A stretch of 64,000 nt of DNA from Haematococcus lacustris. Taxonomy: Eukaryota; Chlorophyta; Chlorophyceae; Chlamydomonadales; Haematococcaceae. Each line of letters opens with the position of its first letter. Position 1 is the first letter of the stretch. The position numbers and the translations under genes were made by a program. Location of the stretch: the NCBI GenBank assembly GCA_030144725.1, contig JASKMD010000017.1, forward strand, positions 6,691,992 to 6,755,991, read 5' to 3'. The notes below the pieces were generated by a model. It saw only the letters and a program-made list of their open reading frames with translations, made no database searches and was not told the origin of the DNA. Of this stretch, positions 10,101 to 24,832 are shown in pieces.

Positions 10101-13100
10101 ACCAAACCAATAAAAATGGCTGTGTGCCAGCATGCAGGCGCTTGCCAGTATGCCGTGCACCTTGCTACCCCATGGACCTGGACTCCCTCTCTCCACCATG
10201 ACCTTCCAGCAGCAGTGCCCTGCACCCCTTTCCCCCATCCGCCTCAGGCCCAGTCAGCTCTACGCATAGCCCAACTCGCATAGCTCAACTCTACGCATAG
10301 CCCTGTCACAGGGGTCAGGCAATGCTGTAGGTGGTAGGTGACCATGACCATGTGTATGCCATGTATAGGCCATGTATAGGCCATGAGCATGCCATGTGAT
10401 GGGAACACCACACAGACAAAAACACCGTTTTGTAGTGGTCCACAATTAGTGTGTTTGACTGCAATGAAGGCTCAAGGTTGAGGGCCAAAGGTGCTGAGCG
10501 TGGCAGGGATTGTGGTGACAGCTGACTGTGTCGAGCATAGAAGGTGTCGGCATGATGGCTTGCGGGCAGCTCACCTCCATGCGGGAGGCGGTGTTCATGG
10601 AATCGCTGCAAGGAGGGTCAGCAGGCAGGTAGGGTCAGCGCAGGGATCAGTGGCAGAGCTAGCACCAGAGCAGACCAGGCAGTACTGAGCCAAGGTCTAA
10701 TGGTTTAGGGTGGGTGTCCAGGATGCTGTGTGCTGTCCCTCCTGTGAGGGTGACCAACGCTCATACAAACCAACACGGGGATGGCGTGGGTGTCACCTGG
10801 TGCCGTGCAACCACTCACCCAAAGATGGAGAACTTGGGCAAGCGGCTGCCAATGAGGCCGCTGGTGCAGTCGCCGGTGTGCAAGCCAATGCGTATGCAAG
10901 CTGGCTCTTGGTTGTGTGGCATGCGAACCTGGACAACAGATTACCACAGGCAGGTGGTGATGGTGGTGGTGGCTGTATGTGTAGAGCTGCATCAGCACTC
11001 ATGCATGCAGGGTGACTTGTCTTGCACCAGCTAGTCGCAGCATTGTGCTGGCCATACCTTTTGCGCTGCTGCAAGCATGTCTTTTGCAAAGCTCAGGACA
11101 CGGCGTGCACTGTCAGCAGCATCGTGTGAGGTCAGGACGTGCATGTAGCCGTCTGAGCCCTACACAGCAGCACCCACACAGCATCTAGCGGTGAGCTCAG
11201 GCTGCCATGTTCACGACCTTAGCAACCAGCACATCACCTAGCAGGCCACCATAGAATGCAAGTGCAATGGCTGGGCCTGCTGGTGCTTGCTAGGCAAACA
11301 TAGGACCTGTGCCCATCACCGCACAGCAGACATGTGCAGGCACCAGTTATATCAACAGCACTGATGGCATAAGGCATGCATCGTGCAGGCAGCAGCAGGC
11401 AACCACCCTGACGGCATCAGCAGCGGCATCAGCGGCATCAGCAGACTCAGCTCACCTGAGCCACCACACCAGCGCTGACAATGTAGCAGTCACCTGCAGG
11501 ACAGCGACGTAAGGCACCAACAGCAGCAGAACATGAAAGGCACCATAACCTTACAAACAAGTGATGAATGCAGGGCATTGCAATGTCGTAAAGGGTGCAG
11601 GAGGTTCGCTCTGCTCAATTCCAGCACAGCTTAATTTGAGCTTCAACTCTCAATGGTGACAAAATGGAAGCACATGGCGTGTTCCCACACAATAGCCTAG
11701 AAGATGCATGTACAGCCAAGAAGACACATGCGCAGTGTACAAGGCACAAGTGTTGGTAGCACGTGCATGGGACAAAACAGGGAGGGGGAAGGGAGCCCTC
11801 AGGGAGGGTGGAGCTCAAGGGTAAACCAATCCCAGCATTGGTTGAGTTTGAGGCCCCCGGCAGGCCAGGTGAACCTCCGCCTGCTGCGCCCAGCATAGTA
11901 GCAACGGTGTGACCAGCCAGTCCAGGGGCCTAATGTGGTGCCACGCAGTGGCCCCACGCATCGTGCCCGCAGCCACATGCAGCCAGACAACCCCACAGCC
12001 AGCAGCCTCTGAGCCTGGGCCCAGCACTCTAGCGCCAGCCAAGCGCACCAAGGCTGATCAGGCAGCTGAGCCCACCAAGGGCACAGGCCAAGGCAAGGGC
12101 AAGGCTGCCCGGGCCTAACAAGCCTCACAGCCAGGCAGGTGAGTAGACAGGGACTGCAATGCAGCGCTGAACATGCAGCGCATTGGGGAGAGCAAGTGGC
12201 GCCCACTGGAGCTGTGCTGGTGGCCAGAGCAGGGGAAGCTGCCCGCCAAGGGCAAGGAGTACCCTGGCCTGGGGTACAAGCGGCTGCGAGACAAGCCACC
12301 CAAGGCCCAGCAGCAGCAGCCTGCTGAGGCACAGTAGTTAGTGCCCCCCCTTTGAGCTGTCATCAGCTTTCCATTAGTGCATGTTTTGTCATGCCAACTC
12401 TACGGTGTAGCCCTCCGGGGTCAGGCAATGCTGTAGGTGGTAGGCGACCATGACCATGTGTATGCCATGTATAGGCCATGAGCATGCCATGTGATGGGAA
12501 CACCACATAGAAAAAACACTGTTTTGTAGTGGTCCACAATTAGTGTGTTCGACTGCCACGAAGGCTCAAGGTCGAGGGCCAAAGGTGCTGAGCGTGGCCT
12601 AGGTGCTGTGTCAGTGCATATGGGTGCATATGGGTGCATTTGAGCTACCACCGCGTTAAGCGTGTGCATCCAGACCTCTAGAGCTTGTTTGCTTTGAGCA
12701 GCTAGCTATCATGCCAAACTGGCTAGCATGCCACACTGGCTAGTCGCGCCTCAGGAACACCATTGTGGACGTGGTGGCCTTTGGTGGCTGATGTTAAGCT
12801 ACTGGACACAGACTGTACTGTGCTTGGCATGAACAACATACACAGTAGCCTAGAACCCGACACCCCCTTTGCCAGCATGCCGAGCATACACTGGTTGCTT
12901 TGCTGCATTGCATTCTTGCCAGACGTGAGGCTGAGCGCTTGCAGGCCTGCCTATGTATGCGTCCATAGAGCTGTGATGAGGCAGCGTCCTCTTACCTGCA
13001 GTCTCCACCTGCATGGGCAGCCACGTGCAGCACGCATGACATTCAGATGCCGCACTTTGTCACAGTGAAGCAGGAGCAGGCGCCCCAGTACAGGAGCTGG

Positions 13101-16100
13101 TGGTGGGCTGCTGAGTTAGGGCTGCGACAAACAAGCCATCTAGCCACCTCCTCAGAGGGCCAGTCAGCAGGGCAGGGGGTAGTCAGCTTCCTGATACTGT
13201 CAGGGACCTCTGACCAGGCATGCAATGTGCACAACGTGCTGCAAGCACACTGTGCAGCACAGCACCGGTCCCTCACCTTGTGCACGCCATGGCGTTCAAC
13301 GAGGCGGTCATACAGTGAGAACAACTGCAGTGTGCAGCACGACGTACCAGTCAAACAGGGGCACCACCTCGTCAAGCCAAAGGCACATCAGGTACCCTCA
13401 GCACACCCGCCAGCCTTAGCTTGGCTGCTGCCCCATTTTCACTCGTCACTGCCCACACGTCAGGCTCGAGCTCGACCCCTGCAGCATGATGCCCTGCCAC
13501 TACGAAGGCAGTGGGTGTGGGGGGAGGAGGGAGGCGGGCGTCAGGCATGATGTCCATCTGCTCACCTCGTTGAGGAAGGCCATGACCTCTCCAGCGCTGA
13601 TGGCCTTGGACATTGACGTGAACCCAACAATGCTGCACCACAGCCAGCACAGAGGATGAGAGCAGGTGTACAGTCACAGCTGCACCACACAGGCTGGATA
13701 TGACCTAGACCTAGACTCTGCATTAACAGACAGTGACAGTGAGCAGGAGCCACCATCCACTCTGCAGCTTCAAGTCTGAAGGGCCAGGACTGCATGTGGC
13801 TTGCATGATGGGAACACCACACAGACAAAACACTGTTTTGTAGTGGTCCACAATTAGTGTGTTCGACTGCAATGAAGGCTCAAGGTCGAGGGCCTAGGTG
13901 CTGTGAGAGAATGTCGGGAGTAGGGGCGGCCTGACCCTAGACTATCCATTAACAGACAGTGACAGCGAGCAAGGGCCACCATCCACTCTGCAGCTGCAAA
14001 TCTGCAGGGCCAGGCGCTCACTCCATGAAGAGCAGTGTGACGTCATGGTGCCCAGTTGCCACCGAGCTCATGCTCATGCTGGGATTCAGCCCACGCCCGT
14101 TGTTGCAGGCCAGGTATGCTATGATGTGGTGGGGAAACATCTGCACATCATGGTTACACAGGGCATCAGACCGAGGAGGCACACCAGACAGAGCAGGCAG
14201 TGGCGCCAGCAACAGCCCAAGCAGGTTATGTGACAGGCAGCCTTGACAAAGGAATGAGGCATGGCATTGCTCAAGCATGCCTGATCCCACTCTGACTGCT
14301 TAGCAAACCTGCCTATGGCACGGCAGAGTGTGTCATGCACAAACCACGTCAGCTTGCATAAGTGCATGTCTGTCATGCCAAAATGAATGTCACCCTTCGC
14401 ATGTTGAGATAACATAGCAGGTTGCACGATCCCGCAGCCCTCACAGACACCATGTGGGTGGATTTCAGGCTGTTTAAGAACAGAAACTGCAAATGGTATG
14501 TACTGTTTGCCTCAGCATAGGAAGGCATCGCAGGGTGCCTGCAAGGACCAAGCCTGGCGTGTGGCTTCCTCAGCTTTGTGTTGCTTATGTGGAGAGTATG
14601 ATGCTGCTGGGGTCATACCGCCCACCCCTTCCTTCCCCTTGTGTTTGAGTTGTATCCTGAGCGACAAACCAGATGCTGGCCATGGTGCGGCCAGCCATGC
14701 CCCTGGGTCCCCGGCCCCTGGGCTGCCACTGCACCTGTGACACCATCTGCAGCTGGCTGTCAGTGACCTGCACCAGCAGGTCCTCCAGCTGGGACCGCAC
14801 TGTGATGTCACACTGGCTCACCAACAGCACTTGCCTGCAGACAGGGGCATCACAGGGCCCAGCAGGCCAGCAGTGAAAGGGGGTGATAGCAGCAGCTGAT
14901 GGTACTGCCCGATGATGGCTGGACAGGCAGGTAAGAGCCAGCAACAGCCTGCCTTTACGGCATGGAGGCGCAGGGCTGCAGAGCAGCTGCTGCTTGCACA
15001 GTCTCACAGCCATGCTGGTGTCCAGCTACAGCTCTGGCTGAGGCAATGCGCTGAGCTCGTGGAGTGCAGCAGAGCGCACGCTGAGATGAGGGCGGCACCG
15101 CGCACTACTCACTGCAGCGTCTGAGGGTGTTGCACACAGCGCACCACCACCTCCTTCACACTGCGCACTGCCAGGTGGCCAGGGGCCCCGGCCAGCTCCT
15201 CAGGCCGGCTGGTTGCAGCAGGCTTGGCCAGGAAGGCCAAGGATGAAGGTCCCTGCTGCTGGACGCCTACCCGGGCTGTGGGCTGCTCTGCCAGTCCCAG
15301 GGAGGTGAGGAGCTGCACTTCCAAATCCAGCTTGCTGCTGGACCTGCTGGCTGGGGTCGTGATGGAGGCACAGGTGGGCAGCACTGCCTCCTGGGCTGCC
15401 TGCGCAAGGGCCTGGTGAGCACCCTGACCCGCATGCTCCTCAGTGCCTGCCGTTGCTGGCACGGCTGCTGGTGAGGGGAAGTCTGTGAATGCAGGGGCAG
15501 GCCCTGCTTGGGCTGGCCCTTCTGGTGCTGACAGGTGGCTGTGGCCGGTGCTGCTGAAATGAGTACTCTGGGGTGTAGGCATTTCCAGCTTGGTGCCTTG
15601 CAGGGAGGTGGGGTGGAAGTGCTGGCTCAGCACCAAGTCCGTGACAGAGCAGTTTAGGTGGTCTTGAGAAGACCCTGCCAGGCTGTGAAAGGGGACAGGG
15701 CGCGGGGGGAAGGGCAGCATGAGCTGGGGCATGTCTTCTGCTCCGCCCATGGCTGCAGCTGGCTTGCCTGGCTGGTCAGTGGTGGTGGCCTGGAACATAG
15801 TGGAGGACAGGGAGAGGGAGGGAGTGGAGGGGCTGGGGGAGCCTGGCGAGTGGGCTGCGTCCCCTGGCCCGTGCTGGTGGGAGGGTTCGGGGAACATTCT
15901 GCTGGTGCTGGGGACTGTCTGTGCTGTAGGGGGGCGGCTGCTGGCAGCCAGGGTTTGCAGCATGGCGGACACCTGGGAGGAGGGGAGCAGTGCAGGGCAC
16001 ACTGTGCACAATGGCCTAGTACACAGCAACTTGCCTTGAACACGCAGTGATGACAAGAGCATGTGGGGAAGCGAGGATGCCACCAAAGGCTAAGCCACGG

Positions 16101-19070
16101 CATCCATGGTGTGACACATGCCTCCAGCCTGCCTAATGCATCTAGATCATCATAGGCTATGCCAGCAACCAGCATGCATGCATGCAAGGATGCATGCAGT
16201 GGGCCAGCTCTTCCTTTAAAACCCACCGCGCTAGGGTTTGTAGCCGTGAAGGGTTCCCTAGGGATGTAGGAGGGTTTGCAGTGAGGGAGACTGCCCATAG
16301 GCCAACACCCTACACCCTACTTGAGGTCTCTTGCATGAGGACGAGTGTTGGTGACTTGTATGTCACACAAATCCAGCTGCCCTTAGGTGGTTGGGAAACA
16401 TGTGTTACTGCGTTTTACTATTGTTTGTTTCATTATTGTGCACGATGATCAGCAACTGACCTTGGGGTGAGCTGAGGCCACCCTGGCCACCATGCTCTCG
16501 TACATCACTGTTGACTCCTGGCTGTCCATCATCAGGCTGCGCTCCCTCAGGGGCTGCACACCCCATCACATCGCAACACCAGCAGCAGCAGTGAGACCAG
16601 TGGCAGCAGCACCAGCAGTAGCGGCAGTGAGACCAGCGGCAGCAACACCAGCAGTGAGACCAGCGGTAGCAGTGAGAACATGATGCAGCTGAACCAGCAC
16701 TGCGAGTTGCAGGAGCAGGAGCAGTGGCTGACATGTGTCAGGACTGTGCCAGCGTCAAGAGCAGCAGCAGCGATGCTGAGCTGAGCACAGGTGGAGTGCA
16801 ATGAAGACACAAGCAAGGCCCTCGCTGTTGGCCAGGCCTAGGTGCTATGCGCATGCCACCTGGAGTGCTGGTGCTGGTGCCAGTGCTGAGCCACAAAAGG
16901 CCGCTTAAAGCATGCCACCAGCAGGAGTTTGTGGTGCAGTAGTGAGTGCCATGGTTGAGCTGTGTCAGCTCATGTGAGGCTATGCCTGTCTTTATGCCAG
17001 CCTGGCCAGGAATCCATCCCCTGGGTGCTCCAGCAACTGTGCAGGGGCAGGCAGCCGCAGCCTTAGCCTCAAGGGTGCCAGGGTGCTGTGATGGTTCTGG
17101 GGCGAATACATGCACGGCCTCACCAGGTTGCTGCTCAAGGAGCTGGTTTTCAAGAGTTGGGCACGGTTGGGGTGGTATAGGGTTGAACCGCTGGCCAGCA
17201 CCCTCTCCCTGGGCGCTGGGACAGACTTGTTGGGGCTTGAGCAGGCCAGGCTGGCCCTGCTCAGGCTGTGCATGTGTCCGGATAACATGAACAGCTGTGC
17301 CTCCGTGGTGCTGCGTGCTTTGCTGATTGGGGCCTCAGCCGGCGCCATGGGCATGGCGGATTCTGATGCACAACCTTGAGCCAAGCTGCAGGGAAGCGAT
17401 GAGCTATGGCTGGCTGGGGTGCTGCCGTCAGCCTCGCCCTGGTCCCCATCGGAGCTGTTGCTGATGGCCAGGGCAGGGGTGGGGTCAGAGATGGCGTGGT
17501 GTGCTTCGCTGAAGGGGCGAGGGCCGGGGTGCTGGGAGGTGGTGTGGTGAGCTGGAGGGACTGAAGGTGGGCACAGGTGCTGCATGCTAGGCATGCTACT
17601 GCTGCCGGTGTGGTGTTCCTCCAGCGTTGCCACAGGGCTGGGGTGCGGAGGAGAACAGGGCGCTAAGGTTGTGCTATTCATGCTTTTGGCTTTAATGGGC
17701 AGGCTGCCACGGGGTGTGGCTGCGCTGTTGCCGGCTGGGTTGTTGAGTGAGGTGCTGTAGCTGCTGTCTGCCATGCTGTATGCGCTGGATATGCTGTGTA
17801 GGTAGGAGCTGGCTATGTCCAGGGGGTGGCTGGTGGGGGCAGCAGCAGGGAGGGCATGGGGGCCAGATGCTGCACCCTCCTGCCTGCCAGGTACTGCGCT
17901 GCTGCAGGCCTCAGACACTTGTTCAGCAGCAGTGGTGGCAGGCAAGGGGAGGAGTGGCAAGGCCAGGCAGGGCTGAGGAAGGGCGTCCAGGCTTTCAGAG
18001 CTGTGAGGTGCACAGTGCTGCCAGCAGGCGGGCGTCAGGTCACCATGGGAAGAGACGGGTGGCTGTGGGGCCTGTGAGGTAAGCACTGGACCTGAGGTAG
18101 GCAGCTCGAGGAAGGAGTTGCACAGGTTGACAGTATGGCCTGCACCACACCGATAACAGCCAGGTACGTTAGCCAGGCCCATCAGCCAGGCTGCACCCAT
18201 ATCAGCTAGGTAGGTCCTGCCCTGCCCTACCCTGCCTTACGGTTGTCAGCTAAGCTCATCATTGGATGCATATCTGGTGGCGGACATGGGGGTGGGTGCC
18301 CATCCCATGGCTGGCAACCAGATGCTGCGGAGCAAGGCAGAGGCCTTCCAGCTGTGCTCACCTCCTGCATGATCCTCAACCTCTCCCTCCCTGCCCTCAT
18401 CACGTCGCTGGACGAGGTCATAGAGCCCTGGTGTGTGAGCCAGACATCATCAGCACGCGATGTAGTTGTGACATCATCAGCACGCGATGTAGTTATGACA
18501 TCATCAGCACGCGATGTAGTTGTGACATCATCAGCACGCGATGTAGTTGTGGTCTGTGCTGTGCACCAATTAGGGTTGGTAGGGTAAAAAAGGTGTGCAA
18601 GACCGGAACCAAAGACAGCAAAAGAGGAGGGCAGAACAGGCCGGTAGAAGAAGACGGCACAAGAGGATAGCAGAAGAGGTTGTTGGGAGACCCCTTCCAG
18701 GTGAGACACAGAGAGGTAGGCGCTATGCAAGGTCCTTAATGTGAGGGGGCGCTATGTTTTCCTGCAATGTCCCTGTTGTGCACCAGAACCTAACCTTGCC
18801 CTTACCCTGTCGAGCGTCAGCAAAACCTATTGTTCCCTTTGCCCCACCTTTGAAGTAAGAGTCCGGACTTTGTTGGATAGAGGTTGGCTGCTGGGGCAGA
18901 AACAGGCGTTCTTCCACAACCTGCCCAGCCCACATGCTGTGTGCCCTCACTGTGGCAAGGACCACACTCAGGTCGTTGTTAGGTCCCAAGAGATCAGCCA
19001 GGGTGTGGTGTGTCTCCACGCCCTGGCTGTTCCAGAGCTGGTGCAGGCCATCCAGCGTCCACACTGATAA
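7191..19070 (-). CDS. PAS-linked class III guanylate/adenylate cyclase
   Basis: Converts GTP or ATP to a cyclic nucleotide. Seventeen exons join in frame (1580 codons plus stop): 18806-19070, 18362-18427, 17124-18139, 16461-16553, 15113-15972, 14735-14834, 14022-14140, 13566-13632, 13277-13324, 12996-13008, 11456-11493, 11058-11159, 10819-10928, 10575-10605, 9938-10039, 8822-9516, 7191-8208. Order: PAS-like sequence (LWNSQG..., STLYHP...), Ser/Pro-rich linkers, signalling helix (SQCDITVRSQLEDLLVQ), MFPHHIIAYLA, then the catalytic domain. Metal aspartates are in DIVGFTSMSKA and AGDCYIV; the transition-state pair is in MNTASRM. KVETAGD has the Glu of guanylyl cyclases; the partner Cys is Ser (KFSIFGD). 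A roughly 570-residue Ser/Pro/Ala-rich tail follows. The start is not located, and the first two exons and the PAS call are the least certain. Confidence 0.85.
8217..8256. repeat. (CACACG/CA)n microsatellite in cyclase intron
   Basis: About 40 bp of alternating CACACG/CACA directly next to the acceptor of the last cyclase exon. Confidence 0.85.
8283..8400 (-). pseudogene. Duplicated relic of the cyclase MFPHHII exon
   Basis: Minus strand reads MFPHHIIAQLACNN and flanking intron sequence that matches 14105-14265, which spans the real exon 14022-14140 (MFPHHIIAYLACNN) and its upstream intron. It lies in the last intron (8209-8821), far from its parent. It probably arose by segmental duplication and is not needed for the joined frame. 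Confidence 0.65.
10115..10262 (+). repeat. Dispersed repeat, copy 2
   Basis: Matches 7004-7135. It sits in a cyclase intron immediately before a Fanzor 3'-end copy, with a short 'ctacgcatagcccaactcgcatag' junction duplication. Confidence 0.7.
10275..10490 (+). mobile_element. Solo Fanzor-element 3' end
   Basis: Plus-strand copy of the 3' block, from CTCTACGCATAGCCCTGTCA to GGTTGAGGGCC, in a cyclase intron. No coding part. No clear flanking duplication was found. Confidence 0.7.
11850..12338 (+). pseudogene. Fanzor-like C-terminal pseudogene (copy F6)
   Basis: Homologous to the last third of the Fanzor-like ORF. It has a segment like GRQVNLRLLRPA, a degraded MWCHAVAPR, the linker ASEPGPSTLAPAKRTKAD, then VDRDCNAALNMQRIGESKWR, CWWPEQGKLPAKGKEYPGLG and the usual end ...QQPAEAQ stop. 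In-frame stops interrupt it near 11900, 12116 and 12140. RuvC-I and the VDEH part are absent. It lies in a cyclase intron in the opposite orientation. Confidence 0.8.
12339..12590 (+). mobile_element. 3' non-coding block of copy F6
   Basis: Follows the F6 stop directly: TGAGCTGTCATCAGCTTTC ... GCAATGCTGTAGGTGGTAGG ... GGTCGAGGGCCAAAGGTGCTG. This shows that the block is the natural 3' flank of the Fanzor ORF. The end is repeated nearby as 'ggcctaggtgctg'. Confidence 0.75.
13700..13795 (+). repeat. Intronic direct repeat (second copy 13930-14015)
   Basis: 'cattaacagacagtgacag' ... 'ccaccatccactctgcagc' ... 'gggccagg' is present twice and brackets a truncated Fanzor 3' end. The second copy runs into the donor of the cyclase exon 14022-14140. 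Confidence 0.65.
13806..13898 (+). mobile_element. Short 5'-truncated Fanzor-element 3' end
   Basis: Only the last ~93 bp of the block, from GATGGGAACACCACACAGAC to GTCGAGGGCCTAGG. It lies between the two intronic direct repeats. Confidence 0.65.
16570..16685. repeat. AGCAGCACCAGCAGT-type minisatellite in cyclase intron
   Basis: Imperfect repeats of 'cagcagtgagaccagcggcag' type with period about 15-33. Located upstream of the exon 16461-16553. Confidence 0.7.
18440..18552 (+). repeat. 27-bp minisatellite, four units
   Basis: Units 'gacatcatcagcacgcgatg' plus 'tagttgt' are repeated four times with no spacers, next to the proposed acceptor of cyclase exon 18362-18427. Confidence 0.85.
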
Positions 19071-19907
19071 CTGGGTAGCTGACTGGGACAAGGCTACCTG
19101 GTCCCACCTACGTTTGTGCGCGCAACTTCACATCATGCGCTCAATACAACATACAGTCAGCTTGGCAAGATGTTACGTTAACCCTGGCAATGAAAGCATG
19201 TTGCTTGACAGCACTCTAGCCCCCCTCAAACCAACCCTGTCACGTCTTGATGTCTCATCTTGACACAACAGAACTAGCAGAACCCTAAAGAGTTCTAGAC
19301 ATTTGCTGAGAACCTGAACGCTGCTAATCTTGTGTCTGCCTGACTGCCCCTTGCATTCCGCCAGGCTACACGTACCCGACTAGTTTTCTTTCTTCGAAAG
19401 ACACATCCTGTACGAGCAGCGATAGGTAAGATGCTATCACCAGCACGCGACCAAAGCGAACGCCACAGCACAATTTACTGGGTACCTTTTTGATTGAGCC
19501 TTGACCCGCGGCAGGCTCCTTCGCTGTAGAATGAGCGCGAGGCCTTAAGCACGGCAAGAGCCACATAGTTTGGCCAGAATCTTAAGACCTCTTGCACAAC
19601 TCCCGTTCCAGGATGGCCTGCTGCATAGCTCCCATTGCATTAAAAGTGCTCAGTTCTTGTGGTTTTGACTCATGCGAAGGACGTGCCCGGTACAAATGCC
19701 TGGTAAAAAATATCCGGAAATGATTTGGTGGTAGTTCATTCTGCCCACCATTGCAGTTGCACATTCGCACCTGGGCACCATTACCAAACATCAAAATACT
19801 TTCACCATCACCAACACCACCATGTATATGCGTATGCGAGCAGGTCATGGGCATGATGCACCCCCCAACAATGCACTGCCTCAATGCTGCGGGACAGGCA
19901 TTAAGGC
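19071..19907. other. Spacer between cyclase and coiled-coil gene
   Basis: About 840 bp without recognised exons. Possibly the 5' part of the cyclase or the 3' UTR of the coiled-coil gene. No definite element seen. Confidence 0.3.
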
Positions 19908-22455
<2,548 letters not shown>

Positions 22456-22728
22456 CTGTAGTCACACCATCGTACAAGTCAACACCACTCAAGAGGATGC
22501 CGGTATCTCAAGCAACTGTCTAAGTTCTCACATTGCTATCCTGAAGCCAATGATGCGAGTGAGATCAGACAGTGTGCGGTGAGAGTGAGTCGAAAACATT
22601 ATTGTAATATGTATTTGTTTGTCGCAATGTTGTATGACATGAATGAGCTTGTGTTGTGTCCTGTGTTGAGCACCACCAGCCAGACTCGCAGCAAACCACC
22701 GTACTGTTCCTGTCTCAGCAGGGTTGTA

Positions 22729-23228
22729 NNNNNNNNNNNNNNNNNNNNNNNNNNNNNNNNNNNNNNNNNNNNNNNNNNNNNNNNNNNNNNNNNNNNNNNN
22801 NNNNNNNNNNNNNNNNNNNNNNNNNNNNNNNNNNNNNNNNNNNNNNNNNNNNNNNNNNNNNNNNNNNNNNNNNNNNNNNNNNNNNNNNNNNNNNNNNNNN
22901 NNNNNNNNNNNNNNNNNNNNNNNNNNNNNNNNNNNNNNNNNNNNNNNNNNNNNNNNNNNNNNNNNNNNNNNNNNNNNNNNNNNNNNNNNNNNNNNNNNNN
23001 NNNNNNNNNNNNNNNNNNNNNNNNNNNNNNNNNNNNNNNNNNNNNNNNNNNNNNNNNNNNNNNNNNNNNNNNNNNNNNNNNNNNNNNNNNNNNNNNNNNN
23101 NNNNNNNNNNNNNNNNNNNNNNNNNNNNNNNNNNNNNNNNNNNNNNNNNNNNNNNNNNNNNNNNNNNNNNNNNNNNNNNNNNNNNNNNNNNNNNNNNNNN
23201 NNNNNNNNNNNNNNNNNNNNNNNNNNNN
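22729..23228. other. Assembly gap, 500 N
   Basis: Exactly 500 ambiguous bases, a conventional scaffold-gap size, so true distance and content are unknown. Confidence 0.99.
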
Positions 23229-23582
23229 CAAGCGGGGTGCGGGGTGTAGACGGGATGGCAGGGAGAGGGCTGCCAATAGCTGCAAGGATAGGGCTGCCAC
23301 CAGCACCAGCCCCAGATGAGATCGCAGCGCTTGCGCTTGCGCTTGAGCCCGTGCATGTGCTTGAAGCTGCGCCTGTAGCTGCGCTTGAGACTGCTGCGCT
23401 TGCACATGCTGTGCCGCTGGCAGCGTTTGCAGTGCTTGGACGTAGAGGGCGACTAAACGGGCTTGCTCCTCGCCCCCAACGGTGGATAAATTAAAGCCTC
23501 CTGAAGCGAACGCTCGTGCAGCCAGCTCCGTGAGGTGGGACATCGAGAGTATCTCAACGACCCAACCCCCGAGCAAGTTCAA
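23229..23582 (-). CDS. Putative N-terminal exon, Gln/Ala-rich protein (runs into gap)
   Basis: Open frame from ATG 23582, or a second in-frame ATG at 23543 (MSHLTELAARAFASGGFNLS), into the N gap. The first ~60 residues look helical (GGEEQARLVALYVQALQTLP). They are followed by a Gln/Ala-rich stretch (QAQLQAQLQAHARAQAQ). It may be the first exon of the coiled-coil gene on the other side of the gap: same strand and compatible character, but not demonstrable. No family recognised. Confidence 0.45.
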
Positions 23583-23938
23583 GTTTACTCGGGTCGTTTT
23601 CTAGGGGCCTGAATAAAGTTTGAACTTTCTCCGCGGTTGGGCGGTTGACGGCGCGAGTGACGGCTTCTAACAGCGTGTATTTGCAACGTTGAAACGAGCC
23701 CCGGGCAGAAGCTGGTACACAGGAGAATCGTGTATGGTTAACACTCGCATCGGTGCAGCCAGTCGGCGGGGCGGCCAAAAAGTGCAGCGGTTGGGGAGAA
23801 AACAGAAAATAGAATACCAAAAAAGTCGCGAATAGGGCCATCATGTCCACCTCACTTTCCCCCCAACTTCCTTAGGCCAGCGGTAGGTCGCACTGCGGAT
23901 GGATGAAGATTTTACTATTTGACATGGAGCCCACTAGT
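23583..23938. other. Possible 5' flank of the upstream exon
   Basis: No ORF or element recognised. May hold the promoter of the minus-strand gene. Confidence 0.3.
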
Positions 23939-23946
23939 CTGGAAGG

Positions 23947-24832
23947 CAGTGATGGGTAATACAAGATACGTGTATCGATACCGATACGTATTTTTTTGTA
24001 TACCAATAATACAAAAATACACGTATCGTGGACCTTTTTCTGAAACAACGCCAAATTCAAAGATTATTTGAACCTTGTTATGAAATTTGCCGTGATTGGG
24101 CAGCAGCTCAGCGACCGCCAGCAGCACTACGTGCATCGTGGAAGTGCGCTTCAGGTTCGGGACCACCAAGGAGGCGCTGAGGCGCAGTAGATGGCGCACA
24201 CACTTTTTCAAGTTACTCGAATTATCTACGAGCGGGGGTCCTTCGGTGACCACGTGCGGGGGTGCTCGTAGATAATCAAAGTAATTACAATTAACTTGAA
24301 AAAGTGTGTAAGCAACCTACTGCGCCTCAGCGCCTCCTTGGTGGTCCCGAACCTGAAGCGCACTTCCACGATGCACGTAGTGCTGCTGGCGGTCGCTGAG
24401 CTGCTGCCCAATCACGGCGAATTTCATAACAAGGTTCAAATAATCTTTGAATTTGGCGTTGTTTCAGAAAAAGGTCCCGTATTAAAAAATACAAGTGCCG
24501 GCCGGCAAGTTGCGTGGGTGCCTTCGCAGCAGCTGCTGGCTGCTGCCACAACTAGAGACCGCGCTAAAGCCATGCCGCGCGGGGCTAAAGCAATCGGCCT
24601 GCTCCCGGAGCAGTCGACCGCATGTGCCGGTTTTACATGCAAGAACATCAGAGTTGGGAGGCCCTGACTTTCCGCCGTCGCCGTCCCGCCCAGCCATCAA
24701 GGACAGGCTGCGGGACTGGCTGCGCTGCTCCTAGCTGCTCCTTTCCCGCGTGACATGTAGCCTCTGTATCGCTGTATTGTATCGATACAAAAATACACAT
24801 TTTTCGTGTATTTCCTTGTATTTCCATCACTG
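23947..24832. mobile_element. Non-autonomous hAT-type element with internal palindrome
   Basis: Ends are CAGTGATGG...AATACAAG and its inverse CTTGTATTTCCATCACTG. Perfect 8-bp duplications CTGGAAGG lie at 23939-23946 and 24833-24840. CAGTGRTGG-type ends plus an 8-bp TSD are typical of hAT elements. The interior has a long palindrome: 24033-24235 is repeated inverted at about 24250-24475 around a short loop. No transposase ORF remains. The 886-bp element could form a large hairpin if transcribed. Confidence 0.9.

Noticed and set aside
18440..18552. CRISPR-like short repeats
   Set aside because: Four contiguous 27-bp units without spacers in a eukaryotic intron: a minisatellite.
22579..23582. 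ORFs of 197-327 aa across 22729-23228
   Set aside because: They run through 500 N and have no sequence content there.
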